Assembly: GCF_000378445.1 (NCBI RefSeq)
Contig: NZ_KB899717.1
Coordinates: 5,673-69,672 of the forward strand
Length of the DNA: 64,000 nucleotides
Reading direction: 5' to 3'
Origin: Deinococcus aquatilis DSM 23025
GTDB lineage: Bacteria; Deinococcota; Deinococci; Deinococcales; Deinococcaceae
Numbering within the stretch: position 1 is the stretch's first letter; each line of letters begins with the position of its first letter. Below, one piece after another: positions 1 through 12,316 of the stretch. The notes beneath the pieces were generated by a model that was given only the letters and a program-made list of their open reading frames with translations, made no database searches and had not been told where the DNA came from. Made by a program: the position numbers and the translations under genes.

Positions 1-504
1 GGTGGGGCGGTGTTTGTGGTGCAGGCGGTGAAGATAACGGGGCCAGCGCGGTTCGGCCAGTGCCGCGAATTCAGGCTGGCCGCCGTACAGGCGCACCGCT
101 TCCTGAAGCGCCTCCGGCAAGGGTTCCGGCTGAGATGTAGGCACCCTGCTGTTGCCGTAACCCCGCGCCGCCGCGCTGAAAGCCCGTGCAGGCCCGGTGG
201 GGGAGGCGGTGGGCGTAAACAGTCCTGTCTGGGCAGACCATTCTTCCGGCGAATAGCCCAGTACTGCCCGCACCGCCTCTCTCACCTCCAACGATGCACG
301 CGACAGGGCCGCCGTTCCGCGTTCCAGTTTGTTCAGGTAGTCCGGCGTGATGTGCTGACCATGCTTTTCCATCTGAGCCACGAACGCCGGGCGGTTCAGC
401 CCCAACTCCAGACGCCGCTGTTGAACGAGCTGTCCGTGTTGCTTAGCACGCGGATCAGCTTCTTTTACAGCTCTGGCTGCTGTGGCAACCTTAGCAGTCG
501 TCAT
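1..504 (-). CDS. XRE-family helix-turn-helix regulator, C-terminus cut by window edge
   Basis: Likely DNA-binding transcription regulator. Reading the minus strand from the ATG at 504 gives an open frame to base 1 (168 codons, no stop). Residues about 22-75 look like an XRE helix-turn-helix: an R-R-L-E-L-G-L-N helix, then P-D-Y-L-N-K-L-E-R-G-T, the usual end of the recognition region. The rest is Pro/Ala-rich and ends in a basic His-rich stretch at the edge. A TACAAT box (563-568, minus strand) and an inverted repeat (536-565) lie upstream, which would suit autoregulation. The family is clear; the targets are unknown. Confidence 0.8.
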   Translation of the reverse strand, partial: MTTAKVATAARAVKEADPRAKQHGQLVQQRRLELGLNRPAFVAQMEKHGQHITPDYLNKLERGTAALSRASLEVREAVRAVLGYSPEEWSAQTGLFTPTASPTGPARAFSAAARGYGNSRVPTSQPEPLPEALQEAVRLYGGQPEFAALAEPRWPRYLHRLHHKHRPT

Positions 505-535
505 CTGAGGCCACCCGAACACCGAATCTGTTCCC

Positions 536-565
536 AATCCAGTCTGGTGTTGTCATGCCTGGATT
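536..565. promoter_or_regulatory. Inverted repeat, possible operator of the XRE gene
   Basis: AATCCAG (536-542) is mirrored by CTGGATT (559-565) with 16 nt between. The right arm overlaps a minus-strand TACAAT at 563-568 that could be the -10 box of the XRE gene starting at 504. Binding by the XRE protein is an inference. Confidence 0.4.
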
Positions 566-905
566 GTAAACCATTCCCCGAAAAATGGGTAGGGGTCACG
601 CCCAATCTGGGACTGTATCAGAACTGAGATTGACATTCTTGGGAATCAGTCTTATTCTATTCCCACATCTGACTCCGTTTGGAGAACAACTCTCCTGACG
701 ATCCTCAGTGCTGTTGCACAAGCAAAAATGGCCTTCGAAGGCCGGAAACTGGTACCAGAAGTTGCCGATCAACCGAAACACTGTCGTCTACAGGGAGGGC
801 TTCTGAAAGAACGCTTCAACAAGTCGCTCGTTTCCGATGCTGACTTGGGAACAAATCAAGAATAACTTTTACCGCCTGACCCCATCCACCACAGGAGAGC
901 CATCC
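566..905. other. Intergenic region, no convincing gene
   Basis: Codon composition here does not look coding. A 14-base perfect palindrome, GGCCTTCGAAGGCC, lies at 730-743, just after a CTGTTGCACAAGC string that resembles IS ends. A 45-codon frame opens at 729 but has no ribosome site or recognisable motif. The stretch may be a degraded mobile element. Confidence 0.4.
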
Positions 906-1247
906 ATGACTGGAACAGATCTCACCGCCGTCCTGCCGCTGATCGCCAAAAGTGGAGCGGCCACCGTCGTCATCGCGTTGCTGTACGGCCTGTCGCATGT
1001 GATTCGGGAATGGCGCGGCGGAAGCGTATCGGAACAGAAAGAACACGATACGCAGCAGCAGTTGGCCGAAGCGGAATCCCGCCTTGAGGTGGCCGAGGAA
1101 CGTGTACTGAAGCTGGCGCAGCAGAATCACGACCTGCGCTACCAGCGCGATCAGGCGCGGGTGCGGCTGGAATTTCTGGAACTCAAGTACGGCGAGCAGC
1201 CCCGCAGCGTGTGGCCCACGGACGGCGAGTGGGTACCCAGAAAATAA
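906..1247 (+). CDS. Small membrane-anchored coiled-coil protein
   Basis: 113 residues, function unknown. The ATG at 906 follows AGGAGAG (893-899) at a good distance, so I prefer it to an in-frame start further upstream. Residues about 10-33 form one hydrophobic segment (L-P-L-I-A-K-S through L-L-Y-G-L). Residues about 45-92 are a Glu/Gln/Arg-rich helix with heptad spacing, likely a coiled coil. The C-terminus is Pro/Trp-containing. Small phage proteins often have this layout, and an XRE regulator lies next door, so a prophage remnant is possible but not shown. Confidence 0.65.
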   Translation: MTGTDLTAVLPLIAKSGAATVVIALLYGLSHVIREWRGGSVSEQKEHDTQQQLAEAESRLEVAEERVLKLAQQNHDLRYQRDQARVRLEFLELKYGEQPRSVWPTDGEWVPRK

Positions 1248-1336
1248 AGTATGGGCAGTAAAGGGTAAGAAAGGCGTGCCAGACGTAGCATCTTCACGCT
1301 AAGTCACCTTGGCAGGCGACCTCCAAAACAGGTGCT

Positions 1337-1756
1337 TCAGCTTTCCTCTGTCTCATCTCCAAGTTCCTGCGCGGTGGCGTCAATTGTGGGATGACGTTTT
1401 TCAAACTGGATGGTCAGCACTCCGGCGCTCAGGCGGGCCTCGCCGCTCTGGGGCAACACGGCTTCGGGAAACACCAGGGTTCGGGTGAACTTTCCGCTGG
1501 CACGTTCGGCGCTCAGCACGTGGCCCAGCGTTTGGTCCGGTGTGGGCCGCTCTCCCTGAATGGTCACAGTGTCGTCTTCTTCCGACAGGGCCAGCGAATC
1601 CAGATTCACGCCTGGCACGTCCAGCAGCAGGGTCAGGTGAGAATCGTTGTCTATCCAATCGGCGGCGGGTGTCCACGGGCGGGCGCTTCCCAGCGTCTCC
1701 ACCTCTTCACGCAGGTTCATCAGCTGTTGCAGTCGGGCAAGGACAGGCTCGTTCAT
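1337..1756 (-). CDS. Small heat shock protein (Hsp20/alpha-crystallin)
   Basis: ATP-independent holdase chaperone that binds unfolding proteins in the cytoplasm. 139 residues, typical size. The alpha-crystallin domain covers about residues 30-125; the N-D-S-H-L-T-L-L-L-D-V-P-G strand and the S-A-G-V-L-T-I strand (the family's GVL motif) are both visible. The short C-terminal tail lacks a clear I-x-I oligomerisation motif. The ATG at 1756 lies 7 nt after TAGCGT, so the mRNA is probably leaderless. It is divergent from miaA. Confidence 0.88.
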   Translation of the reverse strand: MNEPVLARLQQLMNLREEVETLGSARPWTPAADWIDNDSHLTLLLDVPGVNLDSLALSEEDDTVTIQGERPTPDQTLGHVLSAERASGKFTRTLVFPEAVLPQSGEARLSAGVLTIQFEKRHPTIDATAQELGDETEES

Positions 1757-1763
1757 CCATATC

Positions 1764-1769
1764 ACGCTA
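1764..1769 (-). promoter_or_regulatory. -10 box of hsp20, leaderless type
   Basis: TAGCGT on the minus strand, then 7 nt, then the ATG at 1756. No TTGACA-like -35 is evident. Confidence 0.5.
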
Positions 1770-1899
1770 CTACAGCAGCCTGAGATTCTCTGTCTGGGCC
1801 AGGAGAGGAGATGTGATCGAGCGGCCTGTGACCTGAGCAGTCTGAGGGACGGAGCTGGCAAAATTTCCCTGTCTGTCCGCAGATTTTGGCGTGCTGTTC

Positions 1900-1905
1900 T
1901 AAACT
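1900..1905 (+). promoter_or_regulatory. Possible -10 box of miaA
   Basis: TAAACT, 10 nt before the ATG at 1916. This would give a transcript with almost no leader. No ribosome site is visible. Confidence 0.4.
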
Positions 1906-1915
1906 TCTGGGCGTG

Positions 1916-2932
1916 ATGTCTGCCACGCCTGCCCGCACCTTTCCTGCCCTGCCCCTCCTGACCGCCCCCACTGCTGCCGGAAAAACTGCGCTGGCACTTC
2001 AACTGGCTGCGCTGAACCGGGCAGAACTGGGTCAGACTGAATTGGGCCAGGAAAAATCGGGGCAATCGGAGCCGGGCCAGCTGGAAATCATCGCCGCAGA
2101 CGCGTTTACCGTGTACCGGGGACTGGATGTAGGCACCGCCAAGCCTAGCCCTGCCGAACGTGGGGCCGTACCGCACCACCTGCTGGATGTGGCTGACGTG
2201 CATGAGGAATACGATGTGGCCCGTTATGTGGCCGAGGCGGAAGCGGCTATTCGGGGTGTGCTGGCGCGGGGAAATATCCCACTGGTGGTGGGAGGCACCG
2301 GATTTTATCTGAGTGCGCTGACGCGGGGGCTGCCGCTGACGCCACCCTCGGAGCCTGATCTGCGGGCCGAGGTGGAAGCCGACCTTGCCGCACGCGGGCT
2401 GGACGCGCTGCTGGCCGACATGGCCGCCGCCAACCCTGCCGAGGCCGTCCGCATGGAACGCAACCCCCGCCGCGTCGTCCGGGCGCTGGAGGTCTACCGC
2501 CGCACCGGGCGCTTTCCCGGCGAATTTGGCCGCACCGAGCCTGCTTTCTCCTACCAAATCACCGCCTTTACCCGCCCCGCCGCCGAACTGGAGCAGCGCA
2601 TCGGCAGGCGCGTGGGCGCGATGCTGGCGCAGGGCTGGCCCGAGGAAGCCGCGTGGTTGGCTTCCCGCCTTGATCCAGAAACCATGCCTAGGCCAACCGC
2701 CTGGCAAGCCCTGGGTTACCGCGAGGCGCTGGCTGTGGCTCAGGGCAAGCTGACTGTGCAGGCCGCACAACAGGCGATTGCGCTGGCGACCCGTCAATAT
2801 GCCAAACGCCAGCTGACCTGGACACGCACCCAGTTGGCCGCCTCGCCCGTTACACCCTCACAGGCCGCAGATTCGCTGGCCGCGCAACTGTCAGAATTGC
2901 GGTCTGTTCTGCGTGCAGGACACTCCTTATAG
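1916..2932 (+). CDS. miaA: tRNA dimethylallyltransferase MiaA
   Basis: Transfers a dimethylallyl group to A37 of tRNAs that read UNN codons. 338 residues, slightly longer than usual. The P-loop A-P-T-A-A-G-K-T is at 17-24. The D-A-F-T-V-Y-R-G-L-D-V-G-T-A-K-P segment after residue 60 matches the family's substrate-site region, followed by G-G-T-G-F-Y. Between the P-loop helix and that segment, residues 37-56 are four copies of a pentapeptide (x-x-G-Q-x), an insertion not expected in MiaA. I chose the ATG at 1916 because the residues before it match nothing and TAAACT lies 10 nt upstream. Confidence 0.92.
   Translation: MSATPARTFPALPLLTAPTAAGKTALALQLAALNRAELGQTELGQEKSGQSEPGQLEIIAADAFTVYRGLDVGTAKPSPAERGAVPHHLLDVADVHEEYDVARYVAEAEAAIRGVLARGNIPLVVGGTGFYLSALTRGLPLTPPSEPDLRAEVEADLAARGLDALLADMAAANPAEAVRMERNPRRVVRALEVYRRTGRFPGEFGRTEPAFSYQITAFTRPAAELEQRIGRRVGAMLAQGWPEEAAWLASRLDPETMPRPTAWQALGYREALAVAQGKLTVQAAQQAIALATRQYAKRQLTWTRTQLAASPVTPSQAADSLAAQLSELRSVLRAGHSL
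2024..2083 (+). repeat. Four 15-bp imperfect repeats inside miaA
   Basis: Units start at 2024, 2039, 2054 and 2069. They encode E-L-G-Q-T, E-L-G-Q-E, K-S-G-Q-S and E-P-G-Q-L, so the repeat keeps the reading frame. Confidence 0.8.
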
Positions 2933-3181
2933 TCCAGCAGCCAGCAGTAATCTTTACACCTTGTTCAGTGTTTGTAAGCCCTGCCTAAGCGTGTGCCCCG
3001 TCCTCCCGCAGCACAGGCTAAACTCAGAAGTGAGTTACACCTCATTCTTGGGCGGTACGGTATCGGAACCGGGAGGCCAACTGGTCTTTCGGTCATCCGT
3101 CTCTGATTCGCCTACGCGGGCCTGATCCGGGGCCGTGTTCCGGCAGCACTAGCAGCAGCACTCGCATTAGGGGGAAAGCAC

Positions 3182-4423
3182 ATGAAGCCGAGAGTTTTGG
3201 GCATGATTTTGGCGGGTGGGCAGGGGTCACGGCTTGCACCGCTGACGCAAAAGCGCAGCAAGCCTGCCGTGCCGTTTGGCAGCAAATACCGCATCATCGA
3301 TTTCGCCATCAACAACTTTATGAACTCTGGCATGTTCAGCATCTACGTGCTGACCCAGTACAAGGCCCAGAGCCTCACCGAACATATTCAGCGGGGCTGG
3401 CGTTTCGGCACCTTCCTCAGCGACTACTTCATTACGCTGGTGCCCGCGCAGATGTACCGCCTGGAAGAACTCGGCCCGGTCTGGTACCGGGGAACTGCCG
3501 ACGCGGTGTATCAGAACATGCACCTGATCGACAATTACGACGCCGATTACGTGGCGATCTTCAGCGGCGACCACATCTACAAGATGAACGTGGAGCACAT
3601 GCTCCAGACGCACATCGATTCCCGCGCCGACATCACCATTGCCGCCTACCCGATGCCCCAGAGTCAGGCGCATCAATTCGGCGTGATGCACGTTGATGAG
3701 CGCTGGAAGGTCACCGACTTTCTGGAGAAGCCCAAAAACCCGCCCAGCATCCCCGGTCAGGAGGGCGTGAGCCTGACCAGCATGGGCAACTATATTTTCA
3801 GCCGCAAAGCCCTTGACGAGTTGCTGGAAACCAGCATGTCGGGCGGCGAGGAGGGCTTCGACTTCGGGGGCGACGTGATCCCGCGTGCCCTGTCGGACGG
3901 CTACAACGTCATGGCCTACGACTTCCACCGCAATCCCATTCCCGGTCAGTCTGGCCCCAACCTGTACTGGCGCGATGTGGGCACGCTGGACGCGTACTTT
4001 GACGCCAACATGGACCTGGTTACCGTGAATCCAGAATTCGACATCTACAACCCCGAATGGCCGCTGCGAACCAGCAGCGAGTTTTCGCCGCCCGCCAAAT
4101 TCGTGCACGAATCCGAGGGGCGCAAGGGACAGGCCTTCAACACGATTATGGCCGGGGGCACCATCATCAGTGGCGGCACGGTCAGAGACAGCGTGCTGGG
4201 CCGGAACGTGCGCCTGCACAGCTATTCGGTGGTAGAAAGCTGCGTGCTGTTCGATGATGTGGAGGTGGGCCGCCATGCCCGCCTGAAGCGCGTGATCGTG
4301 GATAAAGACGTGGTCATTCCGCCCGGAACGGTGATCGGGCTGAACCGCGACGACGATCTGGCACGGGGCTTCACGGTCACCGACAGCGGCGTCGTGGTGG
4401 TTTCCAAAGGCTATACCTTCTGA
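3182..4423 (+). CDS. glgC: Glucose-1-phosphate adenylyltransferase
   Basis: Makes ADP-glucose from ATP and glucose-1-phosphate, the committed step of bacterial glycogen synthesis. 413 residues, full length. The N-terminal [12 protein letters not shown] nucleotide loop is followed by [15 protein letters not shown] holds the catalytic Asp region, and F-L-E-K-P and [10 protein letters not shown] form the sugar-phosphate site. The last 110 residues are a left-handed beta-helix of hexapeptides. The ATG follows an AGGGGGAAA ribosome site. No other glg gene is nearby. Confidence 0.97.
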   Translation: MKPRVLGMILAGGQGSRLAPLTQKRSKPAVPFGSKYRIIDFAINNFMNSGMFSIYVLTQYKAQSLTEHIQRGWRFGTFLSDYFITLVPAQMYRLEELGPVWYRGTADAVYQNMHLIDNYDADYVAIFSGDHIYKMNVEHMLQTHIDSRADITIAAYPMPQSQAHQFGVMHVDERWKVTDFLEKPKNPPSIPGQEGVSLTSMGNYIFSRKALDELLETSMSGGEEGFDFGGDVIPRALSDGYNVMAYDFHRNPIPGQSGPNLYWRDVGTLDAYFDANMDLVTVNPEFDIYNPEWPLRTSSEFSPPAKFVHESEGRKGQAFNTIMAGGTIISGGTVRDSVLGRNVRLHSYSVVESCVLFDDVEVGRHARLKRVIVDKDVVIPPGTVIGLNRDDDLARGFTVTDSGVVVVSKGYTF

Positions 4424-4551
4424 GCCGGACCTGAACTGAATCTGTCCTGATAGCGGCGACAGGCGCACCGAAATGGTCGTGCCTGCCGCCGCTTCTACCA
4501 GTTCCCAGCTACTCAAGCTCGGCTGTAGCCCTCCCTGCACCGAAAGCGCCG

Positions 4552-4557
4552 TACACT
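4552..4557 (+). promoter_or_regulatory. -10 box, leaderless type
   Basis: TACACT, then 7 nt, then the GTG start at 4565. No ribosome site lies between them. Confidence 0.55.
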
Positions 4558-4564
4558 GTGCAGC

Positions 4565-6421
4565 GTGAATTTTCGCACGGTGATCACCCTTTCCTGTCTG
4601 ACTTCTGCTCTGGGGTCGGCCTCCACTCAGGCTCTGACCCTCACTGTGGAAGCTCAGACCAGGGTGACTGGACCCGCACTGGTGAGTAGTCTGGTGTGGC
4701 TACCGGGCGGCTCGCGTGCCCTGTGTCTGGGGAACCGGCTCCTTGTCCTGGACAGGACAGGCCAGACTTCGCGCCTGATTCCCACCGGAGAGGCGGCCTG
4801 CCAGAGCCTCAGCGTCAATCAGGCGGGAACATTGGCGGTGACCTCGGCGGGCGGCACCCTGAACGTCTGGCGTCTGGGTGACGGCGTGCGCCTGGCCCAA
4901 CGTGTGACCGGGCCTCTGAAGGGGTCTGGATTCGTGTCCGACACCGATCTGTTGCTGGCGACACCGACCGGGTTGGATCGCCTGAATGTGCTCACGGGAG
5001 CGCGGCAGACGGTGCAGATCACCCCAGTGAACGCCCTGTTTATGGCTCCAGACGGCCTGCGGGCGGTGGTGGGTACAGTCGCTGCCGGGCGCGGACGGGT
5101 GCAACTGATCGATACGACCACGCAGGCCGTGCTGTCTGGAACCGTCTGCGACGCCCTGTGTGTGCCCCAGAACGCCCAGTTCGGCATCTCTGGCCGGACG
5201 GCGGTGGTGCGGGCGGGGTCTGTGTTGCTGTCCTTGCGCGAGGGCTACCCCAGTTCTGTCGTGGCGCGTGGCCTGCCTGCCTCCGATCCGGCGTCCGGGT
5301 TTCCTCTGCCAGATTCCTCGGTGCTGGCCTTTCTGGACGGCAATGTGGAATCCCGCGACCTGCAAACGGGGCGCAAGCAGGGACTGTTGCCCATCCAGGG
5401 TGTGTTGGCCCAGCCTGTCAGCCTGTCGCCGCAGGGAAGGATTTCTGCCCTCACCGACAGCGGCGATCTCCTCAGTGCCGACCCTACCTTCCGTGAAGTG
5501 CAGCGTATGGCCCTGCCCGCTGCCCTGATAGGCGGGGGAGAGGGCGCGGCGCTGCTGCCTTCCGGCGAATTGCGGCTCGGCGCAAAAACGGTTGCTGGCG
5601 GGTTTGCGGCGGTGCAGACCATGAATAAAAGCACCTGGACACTTGGGGTTCTCTCCGAGGAGCGGCAGGAAGTGGGCCTGCTCATGGGCGGCGCGGTGCG
5701 CGTGCTGACTGCCGTCAATGCCGCCGAGGGTGCAGAGGTCCGCCTGGGTGTGAACCACTGGGGAAACCACGCGCTGACCTGGAGTAGCGCGGGCGTTACG
5801 GTGGTGGCGCAGACCAGTGGAAAGGTCGTGGCGACCCTCAAGGCCACTGCTCTGAATCTGGCCCCGGCGGTGCTGGCTGCCTCCACCCTGACCCTCTCAC
5901 CCGATGCCACCCGCCTGTTCGTGCTGCCCGCTGCCGCCGACGCCGCACCGTTCGTCTATACGGTTGCCACCCGCCAACGTGCGGCACTGAACGTATCTGC
6001 CCCGCCCACCAACCAGTCTTACGCCTCACTTCAGATCAGCGGCAAAGGCGTACTGGCGCTGGGAGTCTTGCGCCTAGATTCTGTGAACCAGAGCGCCGAA
6101 CCCCATCCGGCAGAGATCGGCCTGTACCGCTCCGGCGAACCGCGACCCTACGCGGTACTGAGGGCCAACGCGGACGCCACCCGCCAGAATCTGCACCGAT
6201 TCAGTCCCGACAGCACCCTGTTGGCCCTCGTCAACGCCGATCAGAGCGGCTTCCGTGTCGATCTGGTAGATGTTGCCACCGGAACAATTGCGGCCACCAC
6301 GCCTCCTCTCGCCAATGCGCCTGCCTTCCTGTCTTGGTCACCTGACAATGCCAGACTGACTGTGGGTGCGGGTCTACTGGACGCCCTGAATACGGTAACT
6401 GTGTTTGGAGTGAGGCCGTAG
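4565..6421 (+). CDS. Secreted beta-propeller-like protein of unknown function
   Basis: 618 residues. Residues 1-24 look like a Sec signal peptide ending A-L-G-S-A-S-T-Q-A. The rest is a run of beta-rich blocks with WD40/YVTN-like features (L-N-V-W-R-L, F-S-P-D-S-T-L-L-A-L, W-S-P-D-N-A-R-L), so an extracytoplasmic propeller is likely. No catalytic residues are recognised. The start is GTG, 7 nt after TACACT. A smaller exported protein at 31535 has a similar L-R-L-W-N-L-V-G-G-V segment and may be related. Confidence 0.75.
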   Translation: MNFRTVITLSCLTSALGSASTQALTLTVEAQTRVTGPALVSSLVWLPGGSRALCLGNRLLVLDRTGQTSRLIPTGEAACQSLSVNQAGTLAVTSAGGTLNVWRLGDGVRLAQRVTGPLKGSGFVSDTDLLLATPTGLDRLNVLTGARQTVQITPVNALFMAPDGLRAVVGTVAAGRGRVQLIDTTTQAVLSGTVCDALCVPQNAQFGISGRTAVVRAGSVLLSLREGYPSSVVARGLPASDPASGFPLPDSSVLAFLDGNVESRDLQTGRKQGLLPIQGVLAQPVSLSPQGRISALTDSGDLLSADPTFREVQRMALPAALIGGGEGAALLPSGELRLGAKTVAGGFAAVQTMNKSTWTLGVLSEERQEVGLLMGGAVRVLTAVNAAEGAEVRLGVNHWGNHALTWSSAGVTVVAQTSGKVVATLKATALNLAPAVLAASTLTLSPDATRLFVLPAAADAAPFVYTVATRQRAALNVSAPPTNQSYASLQISGKGVLALGVLRLDSVNQSAEPHPAEIGLYRSGEPRPYAVLRANADATRQNLHRFSPDSTLLALVNADQSGFRVDLVDVATGTIAATTPPLANAPAFLSWSPDNARLTVGAGLLDALNTVTVFGVRP

Positions 6422-6473
6422 AGCGGGTGTGAGACGTGGGTTGTAGGCTTCAGGAAAGGGTGCAGAAAAACAG

Positions 6474-6524
6474 AGAACGTGGATCGTAGCCAGTGGTTTG
6501 ACCACGCTCTACAATCCACGTTCT
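6474..6524. repeat. Intergenic hairpin repeat, copy 1
   Basis: AGAACGTGGATCGTAG (6474-6489) faces CTACAATCCACGTTCT (6509-6524) with one mismatch. The loop holds a second hairpin, GTGGT-TTG-ACCAC. It lies between two convergent genes. Related arms occur at 20062-20124 and 59026-59100, and a partial arm at 6435-6447. Confidence 0.75.
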
Positions 6525-6555
6525 TCGGGCCGTTCCTACAGCCCCCTTCCTATTC

Positions 6556-8223
<1,668 letters not shown>

Positions 8224-8338
8224 GGGAAAACCTCCGGGGTGGGAAAGATGGAGAAAACAAACGCTCGTTAGGTGGCCTCTAGCCTAGCAGACCGGAGCCT
8301 CAGCCATTCAGCCTATGCCGCCGCTCTGCCCGCTCCCT

Positions 8339-8344
8339 TAGGCT
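8339..8344 (+). promoter_or_regulatory. -10 box, leaderless type
   Basis: TAGGCT, 7 nt before the GTG at 8352. Confidence 0.45.
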
Positions 8345-8351
8345 CAGGCCA

Positions 8352-9293
8352 GTGCCTTCTTCCACTTTGCCCACCGCCTCGGCCCTTGCCCGCTTCAGTC
8401 TTGCTGCACAGCATTCGGCGAGCCTCGCTTGGTGTTCGGAAGGCCAGCGCCTCGCCAATTTTGCCGATGAACACGCCTTTGATCTGCAATTGGCGACAGA
8501 TTTGGAGTTGGCCGCAGTGCGTGCCCAGAGGATGAAACCAGCCCAGCCGCCAGAAGCGTTTTTGAACCAGTGGCTTCCGGTCTTGCCCGACCTTGAAGCC
8601 CTGCTCAGCATCCGGTTCGAGGGTGCGAATCCGGGCAAGCCTTTTGTAGACGCCAGCGTTACTTCTCGGCCCGTGCTGGCCGCCGATTTGCCCGCGTTGG
8701 CGGCGTTGGCCCAGCGGACGTATGCAGGCTTTGGCCCCCAGCGGTTGCGCTTCTGGTCGGCGGCACCGGCGGGAGCCTTCGCGGGCACGCGGCCCGACTT
8801 GCGGGTGCTGGCTGCCCCTCTGGCCGACCTGCAACGCCGTTCCACTCCGCCAGAATTGTCGTTGCGGCCCACGCTGGACACCTCCCAACTGGAAGCGGCG
8901 CGTGAAGCTTACGCCGATGTAGACCGCCTGCATCCCGCCCATCCCGGTCAGGCCCGCCTCCTGTCTGAAGAAGATCTGCTGGAAACTATAGAGGCCGGAA
9001 CGATGTTTGATGTGCTGCACGGGGGCCAGTGGGCCGGATATGTGGGCGTGTTGCCCAAGCTCAAGCACGGGCTGAATGCCTATTCGGTACAGGAATTGAT
9101 CCTGTCTCCCGCCTGGCGGGGGCGCGGTTACGGTGCGGCCCTGACGACCTTGTTGGCCCAAGCCCTGCCAGAACCAGACCGCGTGCTGTTGGGTACGATT
9201 CATGCAGACAACTGGGGCGCACGGCAAGCCGCTTTGCAGGCGGGGCGAACTGACATTGGCGGCTGGTCGTGGCTGCCTCTATTCCACCCTTGA
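8352..9293 (+). CDS. GNAT-family N-acetyltransferase
   Basis: 313 residues. The C-terminal third is a GNAT domain: Q-E-L-I-L-S-P-A-W-R-G-R-G-Y-G-A-A-L is the acetyl-CoA pyrophosphate loop. The N-terminal two thirds may hold a second, degenerate GNAT fold (A-A-D-L-P-A-L-A-A-L-A-Q-R-T-Y). The start is GTG, because an in-frame stop lies just upstream and TAGGCT sits 7 nt before it. It is divergent from the mutase gene. The substrate is unknown. Confidence 0.78.
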   Translation: MPSSTLPTASALARFSLAAQHSASLAWCSEGQRLANFADEHAFDLQLATDLELAAVRAQRMKPAQPPEAFLNQWLPVLPDLEALLSIRFEGANPGKPFVDASVTSRPVLAADLPALAALAQRTYAGFGPQRLRFWSAAPAGAFAGTRPDLRVLAAPLADLQRRSTPPELSLRPTLDTSQLEAAREAYADVDRLHPAHPGQARLLSEEDLLETIEAGTMFDVLHGGQWAGYVGVLPKLKHGLNAYSVQELILSPAWRGRGYGAALTTLLAQALPEPDRVLLGTIHADNWGARQAALQAGRTDIGGWSWLPLFHP

Positions 9294-9361
9294 CCATAGG
9301 TTCTGGGGCATGGAGTCTCTGGCCTTGACCCCAATCTGACCCCAACCCCCGACTCATCTGC

Positions 9362-9367
9362 TAGAAT
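9362..9367 (+). promoter_or_regulatory. Possible -10 box of typA
   Basis: TAGAAT, with CTGACC about 20 nt upstream as a weak -35. It would give a leader of about 150 nt before the ATG at 9526, unlike the leaderless genes around it. Confidence 0.35.
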
Positions 9368-9525
9368 CTATGTTTGGGTGTCTCGCCCACCAGTGATGTG
9401 TGGCGAGCCTTTTCATGCCGGGGCCATTCATCTCCTGACCAGATTGTCAGGCCAGCCCCGGACATGCACCAAGTTCCGCCCTCGCCTCCAGCCCGTTGCT
9501 GGTGCGCTCGCGGGCGGGGGAGAGA

Positions 9526-11313
<1,788 letters not shown>

Positions 11314-11331
11314 GCAGAGAAATTCGTTAAG

Positions 11332-11367
11332 CACGCGCCCCGGCTTCGGCCTGGGGCGCGTGTTTTT
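11332..11367 (+). terminator. Intrinsic terminator of typA
   Basis: A GC-rich stem starting CACGCGCCCC and closing with GGGGCGCGTG carries a GGC-TTCG-GCC tip and is followed by five T. Confidence 0.9.
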
Positions 11368-11484
11368 GGTTGCCAAACTCGGGCTGTCTCTGGAGCAGTA
11401 GCCAAAGTGAAGGTCCACTTGTCTGACATTCGCCCTTGCGTGGTGAGCGGTGGCCGATTAATCTGACCAGAGGACTCAGGATTA

Positions 11485-11997
11485 ATGACTCAACTCCAGA
11501 CCATTCCCACTGCTCACGCTCCCCTCGACATCCACACCCGTTCGTTGTTGTTGGCGTCGGAGGCGGTCTTGGCCCATCTGCATCCACGCGCACCGCTGCG
11601 TCTGGCACAGGTCACGCTGGAAGGCGGCGTCTGCTACGTCACTGCGCCCAATACCGATGCGCTGCGCCTGAACCGCGCCCTGGCTGAAGAAGTCGTGCTG
11701 GTAGCGTCGGCACAGGCGGGAGCGGGCGCGTTGCTGGGAATTGCGAGGGGCAATGCAGGATCGGCGCGTGATGCAGCCGAGTTGCTGGCTCTGGCCCTGA
11801 CTGAACCTGAAGAACAAGAAGTCTTGCCCGCTTATTTATCGGTGCTGGAAGCGCGAGCACGGGCCTTGCTGCGCCGTTCCTGGGCAGAGGTAGAAGTCGT
11901 GGCGGCGGGTCTGCGCGAACTGGGCCAGCTCGACGCCCGCGATGTGGCCCACCGAATCGCCTGCGCCCAGAGCATTCGCGGAACGCTGCTGAATTGA
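11485..11997 (+). CDS. Conserved-looking protein of unknown function
   Basis: 170 residues, no signal peptide, no recognised domain. It is Ala/Leu-rich and mostly helical. Residues 30-75 suggest an alpha/beta unit (L-R-L-A-Q-V-T-L-E-G-G-V-C-Y-V-T). Codon use is like neighbouring genes and the frame is intact. The ATG at 11485 has a weak GAGGACTCAGG site upstream. It is alone between the typA terminator and the DUF1540 gene. Confidence 0.65.
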   Translation: MTQLQTIPTAHAPLDIHTRSLLLASEAVLAHLHPRAPLRLAQVTLEGGVCYVTAPNTDALRLNRALAEEVVLVASAQAGAGALLGIARGNAGSARDAAELLALALTEPEEQEVLPAYLSVLEARARALLRRSWAEVEVVAAGLRELGQLDARDVAHRIACAQSIRGTLLN

Positions 11998-12316
11998 CTC
12001 CAATAGGTCGCTTTTATCTTCTAGATGACATTTTCTGGATAAATCGAACGAACCCTCAAGGCTGCGAGGCGGAGTGACTGCAATGACCTCCCAGAAATGC
12101 GGCTGTGTCAAGCTGGCGGGCTTGATGCTCACCTCATCCAATTCGGTGATCTATAAAGACTGAGATTAGGGAAAACCTGTACAGAACAGTTTTTTCCCTG
12201 TCTTCTGTAGAACTCCACGCGGGACAGTCGGAATTGTAGTCTGGTATTCATTTTGCAAGCCAGGTCACGATGGTTCCTGTGCGGTCAGTTCATTCTGGCA
12301 TTACAGGAGAATTCCC
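11998..12316. other. Intergenic region upstream of the DUF1540 gene
   Basis: No gene seen. The stretch is less GC-rich than its surroundings. It presumably holds the promoter of the DUF1540 gene, but no convincing -35/-10 pair could be fixed. Confidence 0.4.

Noticed and set aside
1757..2797. Long N-terminal extension of the Hsp20 frame
   Set aside because: It runs antisense through miaA; the alpha-crystallin protein with its own -10 box starts at 1756.
2933..3181. Promoter of glgC
   Set aside because: Several AT-rich hexamers exist but no pair has acceptable spacing, so none was called.
3227..4540. 437-codon minus-strand frame opposite glgC
   Set aside because: Shadow of glgC, no recognisable domain.
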